The notes beneath the pieces are model-generated. The model did no database searches. It saw nothing but the letters and a program-made list of their open reading frames with translations, and was not told the DNA's origin. Made by a program: the position numbers and the translations under genes. This document shows, one piece after another, positions 17,370 through 25,053 of a stretch of DNA of 64,000 bases. This stretch comes from Egibacter rhizosphaerae (GTDB lineage: Bacteria; Actinomycetota; Nitriliruptoria; Euzebyales; Egibacteraceae). The stretch lies in assembly GCF_004322855.1 (NCBI RefSeq), contig NZ_CP036402.1:3038001-3102000 (forward strand), written 5' to 3'. Position 1 is the stretch's first letter. Each line of letters starts with the position of its first letter.

Positions 17370-18578
17370 GTGCTGTCCGGTGAGCAGCCCCACCCGCCCC
17401 GGGGGGGTCGTCGCGCGAGCGCCCGCACCGTGCTCGAGCAGGTGCACCTGGCCGGGCCTCTGTCGCGTGCCGAGCTGACCCGCCTCACCGGACTCAACCG
17501 CAGCACGGTCAAGGGCATCGTCGACGAGCTCGGCGCGGAGGGGCTCGTCATGGAGGGGGCCGCGGAGCCGCGCAAGACCCCGGGCCGTCCCTCCCGGGTC
17601 GTGCGCGTCTGCTCGGAGCGGCTCGCGGTGCTCGCCGTCGAGATCGCCGTCGACTTCGTGGCGGTCGCCACTGTCGGCCTCGGCGGCACCGTGCATCGCC
17701 AGGCCCGCGTGAGCCGCTCCCGGGAGCACCTGGACGTCGAGTCGACCAGGTCGGCGGTCCGCGAACTCGCCGCCTCCGTGATCGACGCACGAGTGCCGAT
17801 CATGGGTGCCGGGGTGGCGGTGGTCGGCATCGTGCGTCGTGGCGACGGCGTCGTGCGCCTCGCCCCCAACCTCGGGTGGCGGGACGTGGAGCTCGCGTCC
17901 CTGACGCGCGGGACACTGGCGGCGCTGGGTGTCGACTGCCCGGTCTGGGTCGGCAACGAGGCCGACTTCGGTGCCCTGGCCGAGCACCGGCGCGGCGCGG
18001 CGCGCGCCCACGCGAACATGGTGTACCTGTCGGGGGAGGTCGGCATCGGCGGCGGGCTCATCGTCGACGGACAGCCGCTGGTGGGCGCCGCGGGCTATGG
18101 CGGCGAGATCGGCCACATCCCCGTCAACCCGGACGGGCGGACGTGCGGCTGCGGCGGCCAGGGCTGCTGGGAGACAGAAGCCGGCAAGGCCGCGCTGCTG
18201 CGCCATGCCGGGCAGCCCGCCGAGGACCCGCACGGCGACGCCGTGGAGCGGGTGATGGCTGCGGCCGCCGCGGGCGACGAGGCCGCGACAGCGGCGGTGG
18301 ATGCCGTCGGCGCGTGGCTCGGCATCGGGCTCGCGGGGCTGGTCAACATCCTGAACCCGGAGCTGATCGTTCTCGGCGGCATGTACGGGCGCACGCTGCC
18401 GGCGATGCGGCAACCTATCCGTGAGCGCATGACCCGCCACACGATCGGTCCGACGGCGGAGGGGACCGCCATCGTCGCCGCGTCGCTCGGGCTCGACGCC
18501 CCCCTTCTGGGCGCCGCCGAGTTCGCGCTCGAGCCGGTTCTCGACGGCGCGCGCCCGGTGCCCCTCGTGGACGCCTAG
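17370..18578 (+). CDS. Second ROK-family transcriptional regulator
   Basis: A 402 aa ROK regulator at the 3' end of the xyloside operon. The helix-turn-helix is [35 protein letters not shown]. The ROK domain shows [32 protein letters not shown] and the metal motif [19 protein letters not shown]. The start is uncertain: GTG at 17370 has GGAGG only two bases upstream; GTG 17430 and TTG 17325 are in-frame alternatives. A TACGCT -10-like element at 17339 suggests its own promoter. The stop codon TAG is formed exactly at the IS630 insertion point; the pre-insertion sequence would also have ended in TAG, so the protein is unchanged. It may sense a different sugar from the first ROK. Confidence 0.85.
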   Translation: MLSGEQPHPPRGGRRASARTVLEQVHLAGPLSRAELTRLTGLNRSTVKGIVDELGAEGLVMEGAAEPRKTPGRPSRVVRVCSERLAVLAVEIAVDFVAVATVGLGGTVHRQARVSRSREHLDVESTRSAVRELAASVIDARVPIMGAGVAVVGIVRRGDGVVRLAPNLGWRDVELASLTRGTLAALGVDCPVWVGNEADFGALAEHRRGAARAHANMVYLSGEVGIGGGLIVDGQPLVGAAGYGGEIGHIPVNPDGRTCGCGGQGCWETEAGKAALLRHAGQPAEDPHGDAVERVMAAAAAGDEAATAAVDAVGAWLGIGLAGLVNILNPELIVLGGMYGRTLPAMRQPIRERMTRHTIGPTAEGTAIVAASLGLDAPLLGAAEFALEPVLDGARPVPLVDA

Positions 18579-19666
18579 TGTCCTGAGTCGGAGATTCGTT
18601 GGCAATATTCGGAGAGGGCGTGGAGGATCTCGTCGGCGGTCTTGTGCCACGCGTACGGGCGGGGGTTCTCGTTCCACGTGGCGATCCAGTCGCGGATGTC
18701 GGATTCGAGGGCTTGCACGGAGGTGTGGGTGCTGCGCTGCAGCAGTTTGGTGGTCAGCTCGGCGAACCAGCGCTCGACCAGGTTGAGCCAGCTGGCGCCG
18801 GTGGGCGTGAAGTGCAGGTGGAAGCGCGGGTGGCGCAGCAGCCAGCGTTGGATCTCTGGGGTCTTGTGGGTGGCGTAGTTGTCCAGCACCAGGTGCACGT
18901 CGAGGTGGTCGGGCACCTCGGCGTCGATCTGGTTGAGGAACTTCTTGAACTCGGCGGCGCGGTGGCGGCGGCGGTGCTGGCCGATGACCTGCCCGGTGGC
19001 CAGGTCCAGGGCGGCGAACAGGCTGGTGGTGCCGTGGCGGACGTAGTCGTGGGTGGCCCGCTGGGGGGTGCCCGGCAGCAGCGGGAACACCGGCTGGGTG
19101 CGGTCGATCGCCTGGGTCTGGGACTTCTCGTCCACGCACAGCACGACCGCGCGCTCGGGCGGGTCCAGGTAGAGCCCGACGATGTCTCTGACCTTGTCGA
19201 TGAAGTCGGGGTCGGTGGAGACCTTGAACGTCTCGGTCAGGTGCGGCTTGAGGCCGAACGCGCGCCAGATGCGGCTGACTGCCGTCTGCGACATGCCCGC
19301 CGCGGCGGCCATCGACCGGGTCGACCAGTGCGTGGCATCCGGCGGGGTCTCCTCCAGGGTCCTGGTCACCACCCGCTCGACGTCGGCGTCGGTGATCTGG
19401 CGGGGCGCGCCCGGCCGCGGCGCATCCGCCAACGCCTCCACCCCGCCAGCGACGAACCGTCGCCGCCACTTGCCCACCGTCGCCTCGCTGACGCCCAGCT
19501 CGGCGGCGACCTCCCGGTTCGACGCCCCCCTCGCGCACGCCAGCACGATCCGCGAGCGCTGCGCCAACCGCTGCGACGTCTTGGGACGGCGCGCCCACCG
19601 CTCGAGCGTCGCCCGGTCCTCATCGGACAGCTCCAACGTGGCCTTTGGCCTGCCACGAGCCGCCAT
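18575..19666 (-). CDS. IS630-family DDE transposase
   Basis: Catalyses cut-and-paste transposition of the surrounding element. The 363 aa protein has an N-terminal helix-turn-helix ([43 protein letters not shown]) followed by a DDE domain with all three acidic residues visible: [21 protein letters not shown] and [17 protein letters not shown] chose ATG 19666 ([11 protein letters not shown]), which has GAGAGGA upstream; a frame from 19711 would start in the terminal repeat. The stop codon is completed by the flanking target bases (CTA read from the minus strand as TAG). The intact frame suggests a recent, possibly active element. Confidence 0.95.
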   Translation of the reverse strand: MAARGRPKATLELSDEDRATLERWARRPKTSQRLAQRSRIVLACARGASNREVAAELGVSEATVGKWRRRFVAGGVEALADAPRPGAPRQITDADVERVVTRTLEETPPDATHWSTRSMAAAAGMSQTAVSRIWRAFGLKPHLTETFKVSTDPDFIDKVRDIVGLYLDPPERAVVLCVDEKSQTQAIDRTQPVFPLLPGTPQRATHDYVRHGTTSLFAALDLATGQVIGQHRRRHRAAEFKKFLNQIDAEVPDHLDVHLVLDNYATHKTPEIQRWLLRHPRFHLHFTPTGASWLNLVERWFAELTTKLLQRSTHTSVQALESDIRDWIATWNENPRPYAWHKTADEILHALSEYCQRISDSGH

Positions 19667-19735
19667 CGCCCATCCTCTCATCGGAGGAAGGGATCGTACC
19701 ACATTATGCAACGAACTTACGATTCAGGACACTAG
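18575..19735 (-). mobile_element. IS630-family insertion sequence, intact
   Basis: The element runs from 18578 to 19732 (1155 bp) and is flanked by TA on both sides (18576-18577 and 19733-19734), the TA target duplication typical of IS630/Tc1-mariner elements. Terminal inverted repeats start GTGTCCTGA and are imperfect beyond about ten bases (GTCGGAGATTCGTTG on the left, ATCGTAAGTTCGTTG on the right). The single transposase gene is full length. The target was CTAG, the stop region of the ROK gene. Confidence 0.93.
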
Positions 19736-19802
19736 CACGGGGTGGCCCGTGGTCGGCCGTGCCGCGCCGGGCGGCGGGCCGGTTCGTCGTCCGCCCCCGG
19801 CG

Positions 19803-21122
19803 CTACGCCGACTGCATGTGGCCCGGAACGCGCAGCACACGGGGGGTGAAGGGGGAGGGCACCTCGCCGGTGAGCGCGTAGCGGTACAGCGAGGCCGCGA
19901 GCGCGCTCCCCGCGACGGCGGCCAGCAGTTGGATCGCCACGAGGCCGACCAGCAGCAGCACGAGTCCGATCAGCGGCTGCACCGTCGCGATCAGGACCGT
20001 CGTCAGCACGGTCACGAAGGCCAGTACCGTGACGAGGAGGCCGAGCCCGAACCCGCTGACGAGCGAGCGGCTCCACACGCGCCCGATCAGCCAACGTGAG
20101 CGTCGGATCGCCTCGCGCACCGGGATGCCCTCCACGGCGATCATCGGGACGACGAGCACCGTCAGCGTGTGCCAGGCCAGCTTGCCGGCGAACCCGACGG
20201 TGCGGTTCACGCGTTCGCTGACCATGTCGAGCACGAAGCCGACTGCGGCGTCCACGAGTGCCCACCGGGCCAGCGGGCCGAGGTGGCGCACGACCTGCCG
20301 GACGGCACGGGACAGGTCCACCGGACGGCCGTCGAAGCGGTCGGTGAAGGCAACCACCAGCACGGCTTGGGCGAGGATCGCGAGCAGGTAGCTCACGACG
20401 AAGAGGATCAGGTAGGCCACCCGCTCCGCGAGGTCGAGGTGCTCCCAGCTCGCGGGGTCGAGCAGCGCGAGCACCTCGACCCCGGCGATCGCCGCGATCG
20501 AGAGCGCGAGGAGCGCGCTGACCACCACGGTCACCGCCGGCACGAGCATGAGCTGCGGGTGCCGGGTGGCGAGGCGGAAGGACAGCAGCGCCAACTGCAG
20601 GCCGCTCGCGAAGCTCGACGCGATCCAGCCGAGGAACCCTCCGGCCGGTGCCCGGCCGACCCCGATGGCCCCCGGGACGCCCGGGTGGGGCAGCCCGGTG
20701 TCGGCGTTGCGGACACCCGAGCGATCGCGTTCGAGGCCAGCCTGGATGGCCATCATCCCGGTCGCGTGCACGCCACAGCCCTCGCACCGTTGCGCGCTCA
20801 CCAGGTTGCGGCGCCCGCAGGCCGAGCAGAGCCATTCGTTGCGGACCTGCTCGAAGGCCTGCTCGCTCGTCGGGATCGCCGACCCCGGGCTGGATGTCGC
20901 CTCCCGAGGCGAGGCCGGCCAGGGGTCCTGCCGGGATGCCGTTGCCGTCGGCTCGGAGGGCTCGGGCTCGCTCCCCGGTAGCCCGGCGAGGAGCGCCTCG
21001 GGGTCCGGCGCGCTGCGTTCGGGCCCCGGCGGCTCGGGAAGCCGGGCGTGACAGAGGGAGCACCAGGTCGCGCCGGGCCCGTTCCGCGCGCCGCAGGCGC
21101 CGCAGCGGTGCTCGCTGGTCAC
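19803..21122 (-). CDS. Zinc-ribbon multi-pass membrane protein (DUF6159-like)
   Basis: A 439 aa membrane protein with no known activity. It has two predicted zinc ribbons at the N-terminus: CGACGARNGPGATWCSLC (residues about 7-24) and CSACGRRNLVSAQRCEGC (about 99-116), joined by an Ala/Pro/Ser-rich linker. From residue about 150 there are five to six hydrophobic segments, with the conserved LATRHPQLMLVPAVTVVVSAL and MIAVEGIPVREAIRRSRWLIGRVW typical of this group. The start is GTG 21122 with AGGAGGGG upstream. It is isolated between the IS630 element and the 46-bp repeat region. The zinc ribbons suggest a cytoplasmic protein-protein interface; function is unknown. Confidence 0.75.
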   Translation of the reverse strand: MTSEHRCGACGARNGPGATWCSLCHARLPEPPGPERSAPDPEALLAGLPGSEPEPSEPTATASRQDPWPASPREATSSPGSAIPTSEQAFEQVRNEWLCSACGRRNLVSAQRCEGCGVHATGMMAIQAGLERDRSGVRNADTGLPHPGVPGAIGVGRAPAGGFLGWIASSFASGLQLALLSFRLATRHPQLMLVPAVTVVVSALLALSIAAIAGVEVLALLDPASWEHLDLAERVAYLILFVVSYLLAILAQAVLVVAFTDRFDGRPVDLSRAVRQVVRHLGPLARWALVDAAVGFVLDMVSERVNRTVGFAGKLAWHTLTVLVVPMIAVEGIPVREAIRRSRWLIGRVWSRSLVSGFGLGLLVTVLAFVTVLTTVLIATVQPLIGLVLLLVGLVAIQLLAAVAGSALAASLYRYALTGEVPSPFTPRVLRVPGHMQSA

Positions 21123-21176
21123 CTTCCCCTCCTCGCCGGTCGTGACAGGGATCGGTGCGCGGCGGGATGAGCTTTA

Positions 21177-21370
21177 GCGCGCGGACGTCTGCGCTGGCCA
21201 CGCGCCTGCGGTCCCGCTCGCCGCGCGCGGACGTCTGCGCTGGCCACGCGCCTGCGGTCCCGCTCGTCGCGCGCGGACGTCTGCCCTGGTCACGCGCCTG
21301 CGGTCCCGCTCGTCGCGCGCGGACGTCTGCCCTGGTCACGCGCCTGCGGTCCCGCTCGTCGCGCGCGGAG
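21177..21370. repeat. Four 46-bp tandem repeats plus partial fifth
   Basis: Units start at 21177, 21223, 21269 and 21315, with ten bases of a fifth at 21361. Each reads from GCGCGCGGACGTCTG through CACGCGCCTGCGGTCCCG to CTCGTC. Units differ at only a few positions: units 1 and 2 have GCGCTGGCCA where units 3 and 4 have CCCTGGTCA, so the array grew by duplication of neighbouring pairs. Confidence 0.92.
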
Positions 21371-21454
21371 ACCCGACGCGCCACATGTCCACCGGATGGG
21401 GCAGCGCCTCGTCGGTGGGGTGTGGGCATCTCCACCCTCCGCCGCCTGCGGTCT

Positions 21455-21490
21455 CGTCCACACCGCTGCGATGCCGCGGCGGTGTGGACG
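21455..21490. repeat. 12-bp perfect inverted repeat
   Basis: CGTCCACACCGC (21455-21466) and GCGGTGTGGACG (21479-21490) are exact reverse complements around a 12-base GC-rich loop. It lies in gene-free DNA, remote from both flanking starts. It could be a protein-binding palindrome or a structured RNA element; nothing decides between them. Confidence 0.7.
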
Positions 21491-21850
21491 TTTGCGCTAC
21501 GAACGACTCACGGTCCTGTCCACACGCGGCGAAAGGATCGGGCCCGACATGCGCTCAACGGACTGTTCGATGCTGTCGGCCTGCGGTTCCGTCCACACCC
21601 CAGCCGCGGTAGCTGCCCCCGGGACGCCCAGCCGCCCCTCCGTGGGTGGAACGCGAGGGTGCCGACGGGGCCGAGCGTGTTCGTGGATATCGAGCGCTGC
21701 GGCTGCGGGCCCGGGGCCTCCTCGCCTGCACGTGTCGGACGAGGGGGCCGGGCTGCATGGCCGGGACGCTCGCTGCGGTGGCGCCACAGTCCGATCATGG
21801 TGGGGACCAGTTCCCGGTACCCGTCGAACGACGCGGGGTGAGGAGGTCCC

Positions 21851-22426
21851 ATGGCCGCCCAGGAACCGGCGAGCCGCCAGCCCGCCACCGGGGAACGGGG
21901 TGTGCCCGGCGAGTCCGGCGAGTCCGGCGAGTCCGGCGAGTTCGGCGAGTTCGGCGAGTTCGGCGGGTCCGGCGAGTTCGGAGAGTCCCGCGGGTCCGGC
22001 GGGTTCGGAGAGTCCGGAGAGTCCGGCGAGTCCGGTGCGCCTGGCGAGCCCGGCGGGTCCGGTGCGCCTGGCGAGCCCGGCCCCGAGGCCGCCACGTTCC
22101 CCGGAGGGGGCGTGGTGGTCGGTGTCGTGGCCGGGGCCGCCGTCGCGCTGGTCGGTTGGCTCGCGCTCACCCCGCCCGAGTACTCGGAGCCGTTGCCCGC
22201 GCCGCAGGCCGAGGAGGGGCCCGTCCCGCAACCGGCGCCCGGCCAGCCTCCCGGCGAAGCGCCGGGCCAGCCTCCCGGCGAAGCGCCGGGCCAGTCTCCC
22301 GGCGAAGCGCCGGGCCAGTCTCCCGGCGAAGCGCCGGGCCAGTCTCCCGGCGAAGCGCCGGACCAGCCTGTGCCTCCCGAGGAGCTCGATCCCGAGGAGC
22401 TCGATCCCGGCGACCTCGAGCCGTGA
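21851..22426 (+). CDS. Collagen-like single-pass membrane protein with Pro-rich tail
   Basis: A 191 aa protein of unknown function. Residues 14-77 are Gly-X-Y triplets: Gly occupies every third position (21 of 22), broken only by Arg47, with GES, GEF and GEP triplets dominating. One transmembrane helix follows (about 86-106, VVVGVVAGAAVALVGWLAL). The outer part contains five 8-residue repeats of the form GQ(P/S)PGEAP (about 131-170) and ends in EELDPEELDPGD. AGGAGG lies five bases before the ATG. It stops about 70 bases before a membrane-anchored Ser/Thr kinase gene on the same strand, suggesting a functional pair. Collagen folding is possible but not shown; the repeats would also fit a disordered spacer. 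Confidence 0.72.
   Translation: MAAQEPASRQPATGERGVPGESGESGESGEFGEFGEFGGSGEFGESRGSGGFGESGESGESGAPGEPGGSGAPGEPGPEAATFPGGGVVVGVVAGAAVALVGWLALTPPEYSEPLPAPQAEEGPVPQPAPGQPPGEAPGQPPGEAPGQSPGEAPGQSPGEAPGQSPGEAPDQPVPPEELDPEELDPGDLEP
22241..22360. repeat. Five 24-bp coding repeats, each a hairpin
   Basis: Units start at 22241, 22265, 22289, 22313 and 22337 inside the collagen-like gene and encode the GQ(P/S)PGEAP octapeptide. Each contains CCCGGC-GAAGC-GCCGGG, so the mRNA would form a row of small stem-loops. The first two units have CCTCCC where the last three have TCTCCC. Confidence 0.9.
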
Positions 22427-22495
22427 GCGTCGATCGGCCGTGCGGACGGGCCGGGATCGCCCGTCCGGCGCGTCTTGGATGGCATCCTCACGCGC

Positions 22496-24010
22496 GTGAG
22501 TGCTGACCCGACCGCCGTGCAGCAGCCGCAGGCGCGCCCGCGGGTGGTCGCCGGCCTGCGGCTGGTCGAGATGGTCGGCAGCGGTGGTGAGGGCGAGGTC
22601 TGGGACGCGCGCGACGAACGCGGGCAGCGGCGCGCCCTCAAGCTCGTGCGACCGGAGGTGCTCCCCGCCCCCGAGGAGCTGGGACGCCGCGGTGACTGGC
22701 TGACCCGGATCGACCACCCCGCCCTGGTGCGGGTGCACCGCACGGGGCGGCTCACCGGCTCGACCCTCGAGGGGTGGGGGTTCGTCGAAATGGACTTCGT
22801 CGCCGGGGAGCCCCTCGGCGCCGCACCCGCCGACCCGTACGCCCTGCGCCGGCTGCGCCCGCTCGCGGAGGCCCTCGACCTCCTGCACGCGGGACGGTGG
22901 TCCGAGGGTGTGCCGCTGGTGCACCGTGACGTGAAGCCCGCGAACCTGATCGAGCAGGACGACGGGCGGGTCGTGCTCGTGGACGTGTCCACGCTGCGTG
23001 GGCTCGACACGCGCGAGGCGACACGCGTCGGCACGCCGCTCTTCGCGGCTCCCGAGGTGATGACCGGGCACGCCGGCCCGCCCGCGGACGTCTACTCGTT
23101 CGCCGCGACGATCATCGCGCTGGTGAGCGGTGCCCGCGGCGCCCAGCTCGCCGACCTGCTCGCCGACCCCGGGCGTCTGGACCTCCCCCCGACGGTCGCA
23201 CAGGCGCTGCATCCGGACCCGGCACAGCGGCCGGGCTCGTGCGCGGCGGTGCTCGAGGCCGGGACGACCATCGCCGGCCCGAGGGGGCAGGAACCCCAGC
23301 AGCTGCGTCTCACCCCGCCCCCGACGGCGCGCTGGTTCCTCGTGCTGGCGCTGCTCGCGGGCCTCGTGATCGTCGCACCGATCGAGCCGTTCGAGCTGCC
23401 CGAGCCCGGGATCTATGCCGGCGTGGTCCTGCTCCACGTGCTGTTCAGCCGGCTCGCGGGCGCCCCCTGGCTGCTGACGCTCGTGCCGCCGGCCGCGTGG
23501 GCATGGCCCCTCGGGGCGCGCGCCGCGCCGCCGGGGCGAGCGCGCGCGTGGACCCGGGTGACGTTGCTCGGGGTGGTGACGACGGGGCTCGCGCTCATGG
23601 CGCCGCTCGTGGGGACCGCGGCGGTGAACGTCGGGCGCGACCTCGTCGAGGAGTTCGCCCCCCTGTTGGCGTCCGCGCTCGACGTGATCGCCGACGGGCT
23701 CGCCGCGCTCGGCGTGGACGAGCTCGCGGCCGGTGCGGCCGGGGCGGGCACGGTGCTGTTCGTGGCCGCGTTGACGGTCGCGGCCGGCCGCGCGCGCCGC
23801 CTCGCGGGAGTGCTCCTGCGCTGGCTCCTGCTGCCGGCGTGGGTCCTCGGCCTGCTGGTCGCGCTGGTCGGCTCGGTGCTGGGGCTGCTCGTGAGCCGCG
23901 TCGCCGTCGAGCGTCTGGCGACCGGCGCGGTGGTCAGCGCGGCCGCGTTCGTCGGCGGGTGGGGCAGTGGGCGCCGCCCGTTGGAGCACCGCGCGGACCC
24001 GCGGCTCTGA
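22496..24010 (+). CDS. Membrane-anchored serine/threonine protein kinase
   Basis: A 504 aa Hanks-type kinase followed by several transmembrane helices. Counting from GTG 22496: the glycine loop GSGGEGEVW is at about 28-36, the ATP Lys at 49 (ALKLV), and the catalytic loop HRDVKPAN has Asp 145 and Asn 150. The DFG position reads DVS (Asp 163 retained), with APE at about 185-187 and DVYSF in helix F. The kinase domain is short (about 265 residues). From about residue 283 there are six or so hydrophobic helices and no extracellular sensor domain. TTG 22475 is an alternative start; neither has a good SD. It follows the collagen-like gene, a possible partner or substrate. Confidence 0.85.
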   Translation: MSADPTAVQQPQARPRVVAGLRLVEMVGSGGEGEVWDARDERGQRRALKLVRPEVLPAPEELGRRGDWLTRIDHPALVRVHRTGRLTGSTLEGWGFVEMDFVAGEPLGAAPADPYALRRLRPLAEALDLLHAGRWSEGVPLVHRDVKPANLIEQDDGRVVLVDVSTLRGLDTREATRVGTPLFAAPEVMTGHAGPPADVYSFAATIIALVSGARGAQLADLLADPGRLDLPPTVAQALHPDPAQRPGSCAAVLEAGTTIAGPRGQEPQQLRLTPPPTARWFLVLALLAGLVIVAPIEPFELPEPGIYAGVVLLHVLFSRLAGAPWLLTLVPPAAWAWPLGARAAPPGRARAWTRVTLLGVVTTGLALMAPLVGTAAVNVGRDLVEEFAPLLASALDVIADGLAALGVDELAAGAAGAGTVLFVAALTVAAGRARRLAGVLLRWLLLPAWVLGLLVALVGSVLGLLVSRVAVERLATGAVVSAAAFVGGWGSGRRPLEHRADPRL

Positions 24011-24080
24011 TCGGCGGGTGTGCACGTCCGGCAGGGAGTCGACGAACGCTGCACGCGGCGGCGACCGTCAGGCATCATGC

Positions 24081-24106
24081 CCGGGCCGCCGTGTCCGGCG
24101 GCCCGG
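24081..24106 (+). terminator. 10-bp perfect stem-loop before folD
   Basis: CCGGGCCGCC (24081-24090) pairs with GGCGGCCCGG (24097-24106) around GTGTCC. It lies 70 bases after the kinase stop and 30 bases before folD, so it may terminate the kinase transcript or sit in the folD leader. No T-run follows. Confidence 0.5.
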
Positions 24107-24135
24107 AACCGAGGTCTGCGGGACAGGAGTGCGTG

Positions 24136-25023
24136 ATGGGGGCGACGACGATCGACGGCAAGGCCACCGCTGCGGCCGAGCGGGAGCGGATCGCGACCGA
24201 GGTCACGGCGCTGGGCGAGCACGGGATTGTCCCCGGGCTGGCGGCCGTGCTGGTGGGCGACGACCCCGCGAGCGAGGTCTACGTCCGACAGAAGGAGCGG
24301 ATGTGCGAGCGGGTCGGGATGCGCTCACTGGGCGAGCGCCTCGATGCCGAGGTCAGCCAGTCCGAGCTCCTGGAGGTCGTCGACCGCCTGAACGCCGACC
24401 CGGCGGTGAGCGGGATCATCGTCCAGATGCCGCTGCCCGATCACCTCGACGAGGTGGAGGCCCAGGAGCGCACCGACCCCACCAAGGACGTCGACGGGCT
24501 GCACCCCGAGAACGCGGGGCGGCTCATGCGGGGCGATCCCCGGTTCGTCCCGGCCACACCGCTGGGCTGCGCCGTGCTGCTCGCGACCTACGAGATCGCG
24601 GTGTCGGGCGCGAACATCGTGGTCCTCGGCCGCAGTCAGCTCGTCGGCCGTCCCCTGGCGACGCTGCTGTCGGCCAAGCCCTCGCCGGGCGGCCCGGTGG
24701 GCAACGCCACGGTGACCGTGTGTCACACCCGCACCCGTGACCTCGCGGCGCACACGCGAGCCGCCGACGTCATCGTCGTCGCCGCCGGGGTGGCCGGCGC
24801 TCTCACCGCGGACATGGTGAGTCCTGGCGCCACGGTGATCGATGTCGGGATCCATCGGGCGGAGGACGGCTCGCTCCACGGGGACGTGACCGACCCGACG
24901 GTGGAGGAGGTCGCGGGCGCGCTGACGCCGGTGCCGGGCGGCGTGGGGCCGATGACGGTCACGATGCTGCTCGAGAACACGGTGCGCGCAGCCCGCATCC
25001 AGGCCGGCCTGCCCGCGGTCTGA
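24136..25023 (+). CDS. folD: Methylene-THF dehydrogenase / methenyl-THF cyclohydrolase
   Basis: Bifunctional one-carbon enzyme (295 aa) that makes 10-formyl-THF, the donor used by the purN and purH products. The N-terminal catalytic domain has YVRQKERMCERVGM (catalytic Lys within the YxxxK motif) and GIIVQMPLPDHLD. DPTKDVDGLHPEN and FVPATPLGCAVLL line the folate site. The NAD(P) domain has VVLGRSQLVGRPLATLL and ends TPVPGGVGPMTVTMLLENT. ATG 24136 is preferred: AGGAG at 24125-24129 is six bases away, and the GTG just before it would be too close. The bases CKP-type insertion SAKPSPGGPVGN after the Rossmann loop is slightly long for the family. Confidence 0.97.
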   Translation: MGATTIDGKATAAAERERIATEVTALGEHGIVPGLAAVLVGDDPASEVYVRQKERMCERVGMRSLGERLDAEVSQSELLEVVDRLNADPAVSGIIVQMPLPDHLDEVEAQERTDPTKDVDGLHPENAGRLMRGDPRFVPATPLGCAVLLATYEIAVSGANIVVLGRSQLVGRPLATLLSAKPSPGGPVGNATVTVCHTRTRDLAAHTRAADVIVVAAGVAGALTADMVSPGATVIDVGIHRAEDGSLHGDVTDPTVEEVAGALTPVPGGVGPMTVTMLLENTVRAARIQAGLPAV

Positions 25024-25053
25024 GCCCCGACCCGGCGGTGTGGGCTCCCCCCG

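Larger units (their letters stand above)
21123..21850. other. 728-base gene-free region with tandem and inverted repeats
   Basis: No convincing gene is present. It contains the 46-bp tandem array (21177-21370) and a 12-bp inverted repeat (21455-21490). GTCCACAC or its complement recurs at about 21456, 21482, 21515 and 21591, and CTGCGGT occurs repeatedly through both halves. The 228-codon frame crossing it is Arg/Pro/Ser-rich, follows the repeats and lacks an SD. The last 60 bases serve as the upstream region of the collagen-like gene. Confidence 0.6.

Noticed and set aside
21177-21370. CRISPR array
   Set aside because: Repeats are directly contiguous with no unique spacers, and no cas genes are in the window.
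21456-21600. DnaA boxes or replication origin from GTCCACAC motifs
   Set aside because: The DnaA box is TTATCCACA-like. The motifs here lack the TTAT half, and no dnaA, dnaN or AT-rich region is nearby.
21155-21841. 228-codon frame across the 46-bp repeats
   Set aside because: Composition is Arg/Ser/Pro-rich, it changes only with the repeats, has no SD and no recognisable motif.
24081-24106. THF riboswitch upstream of folD
   Set aside because: Only a simple 10-bp hairpin is visible. The conserved THF riboswitch junctions are not seen, so it is listed as a plain stem-loop.
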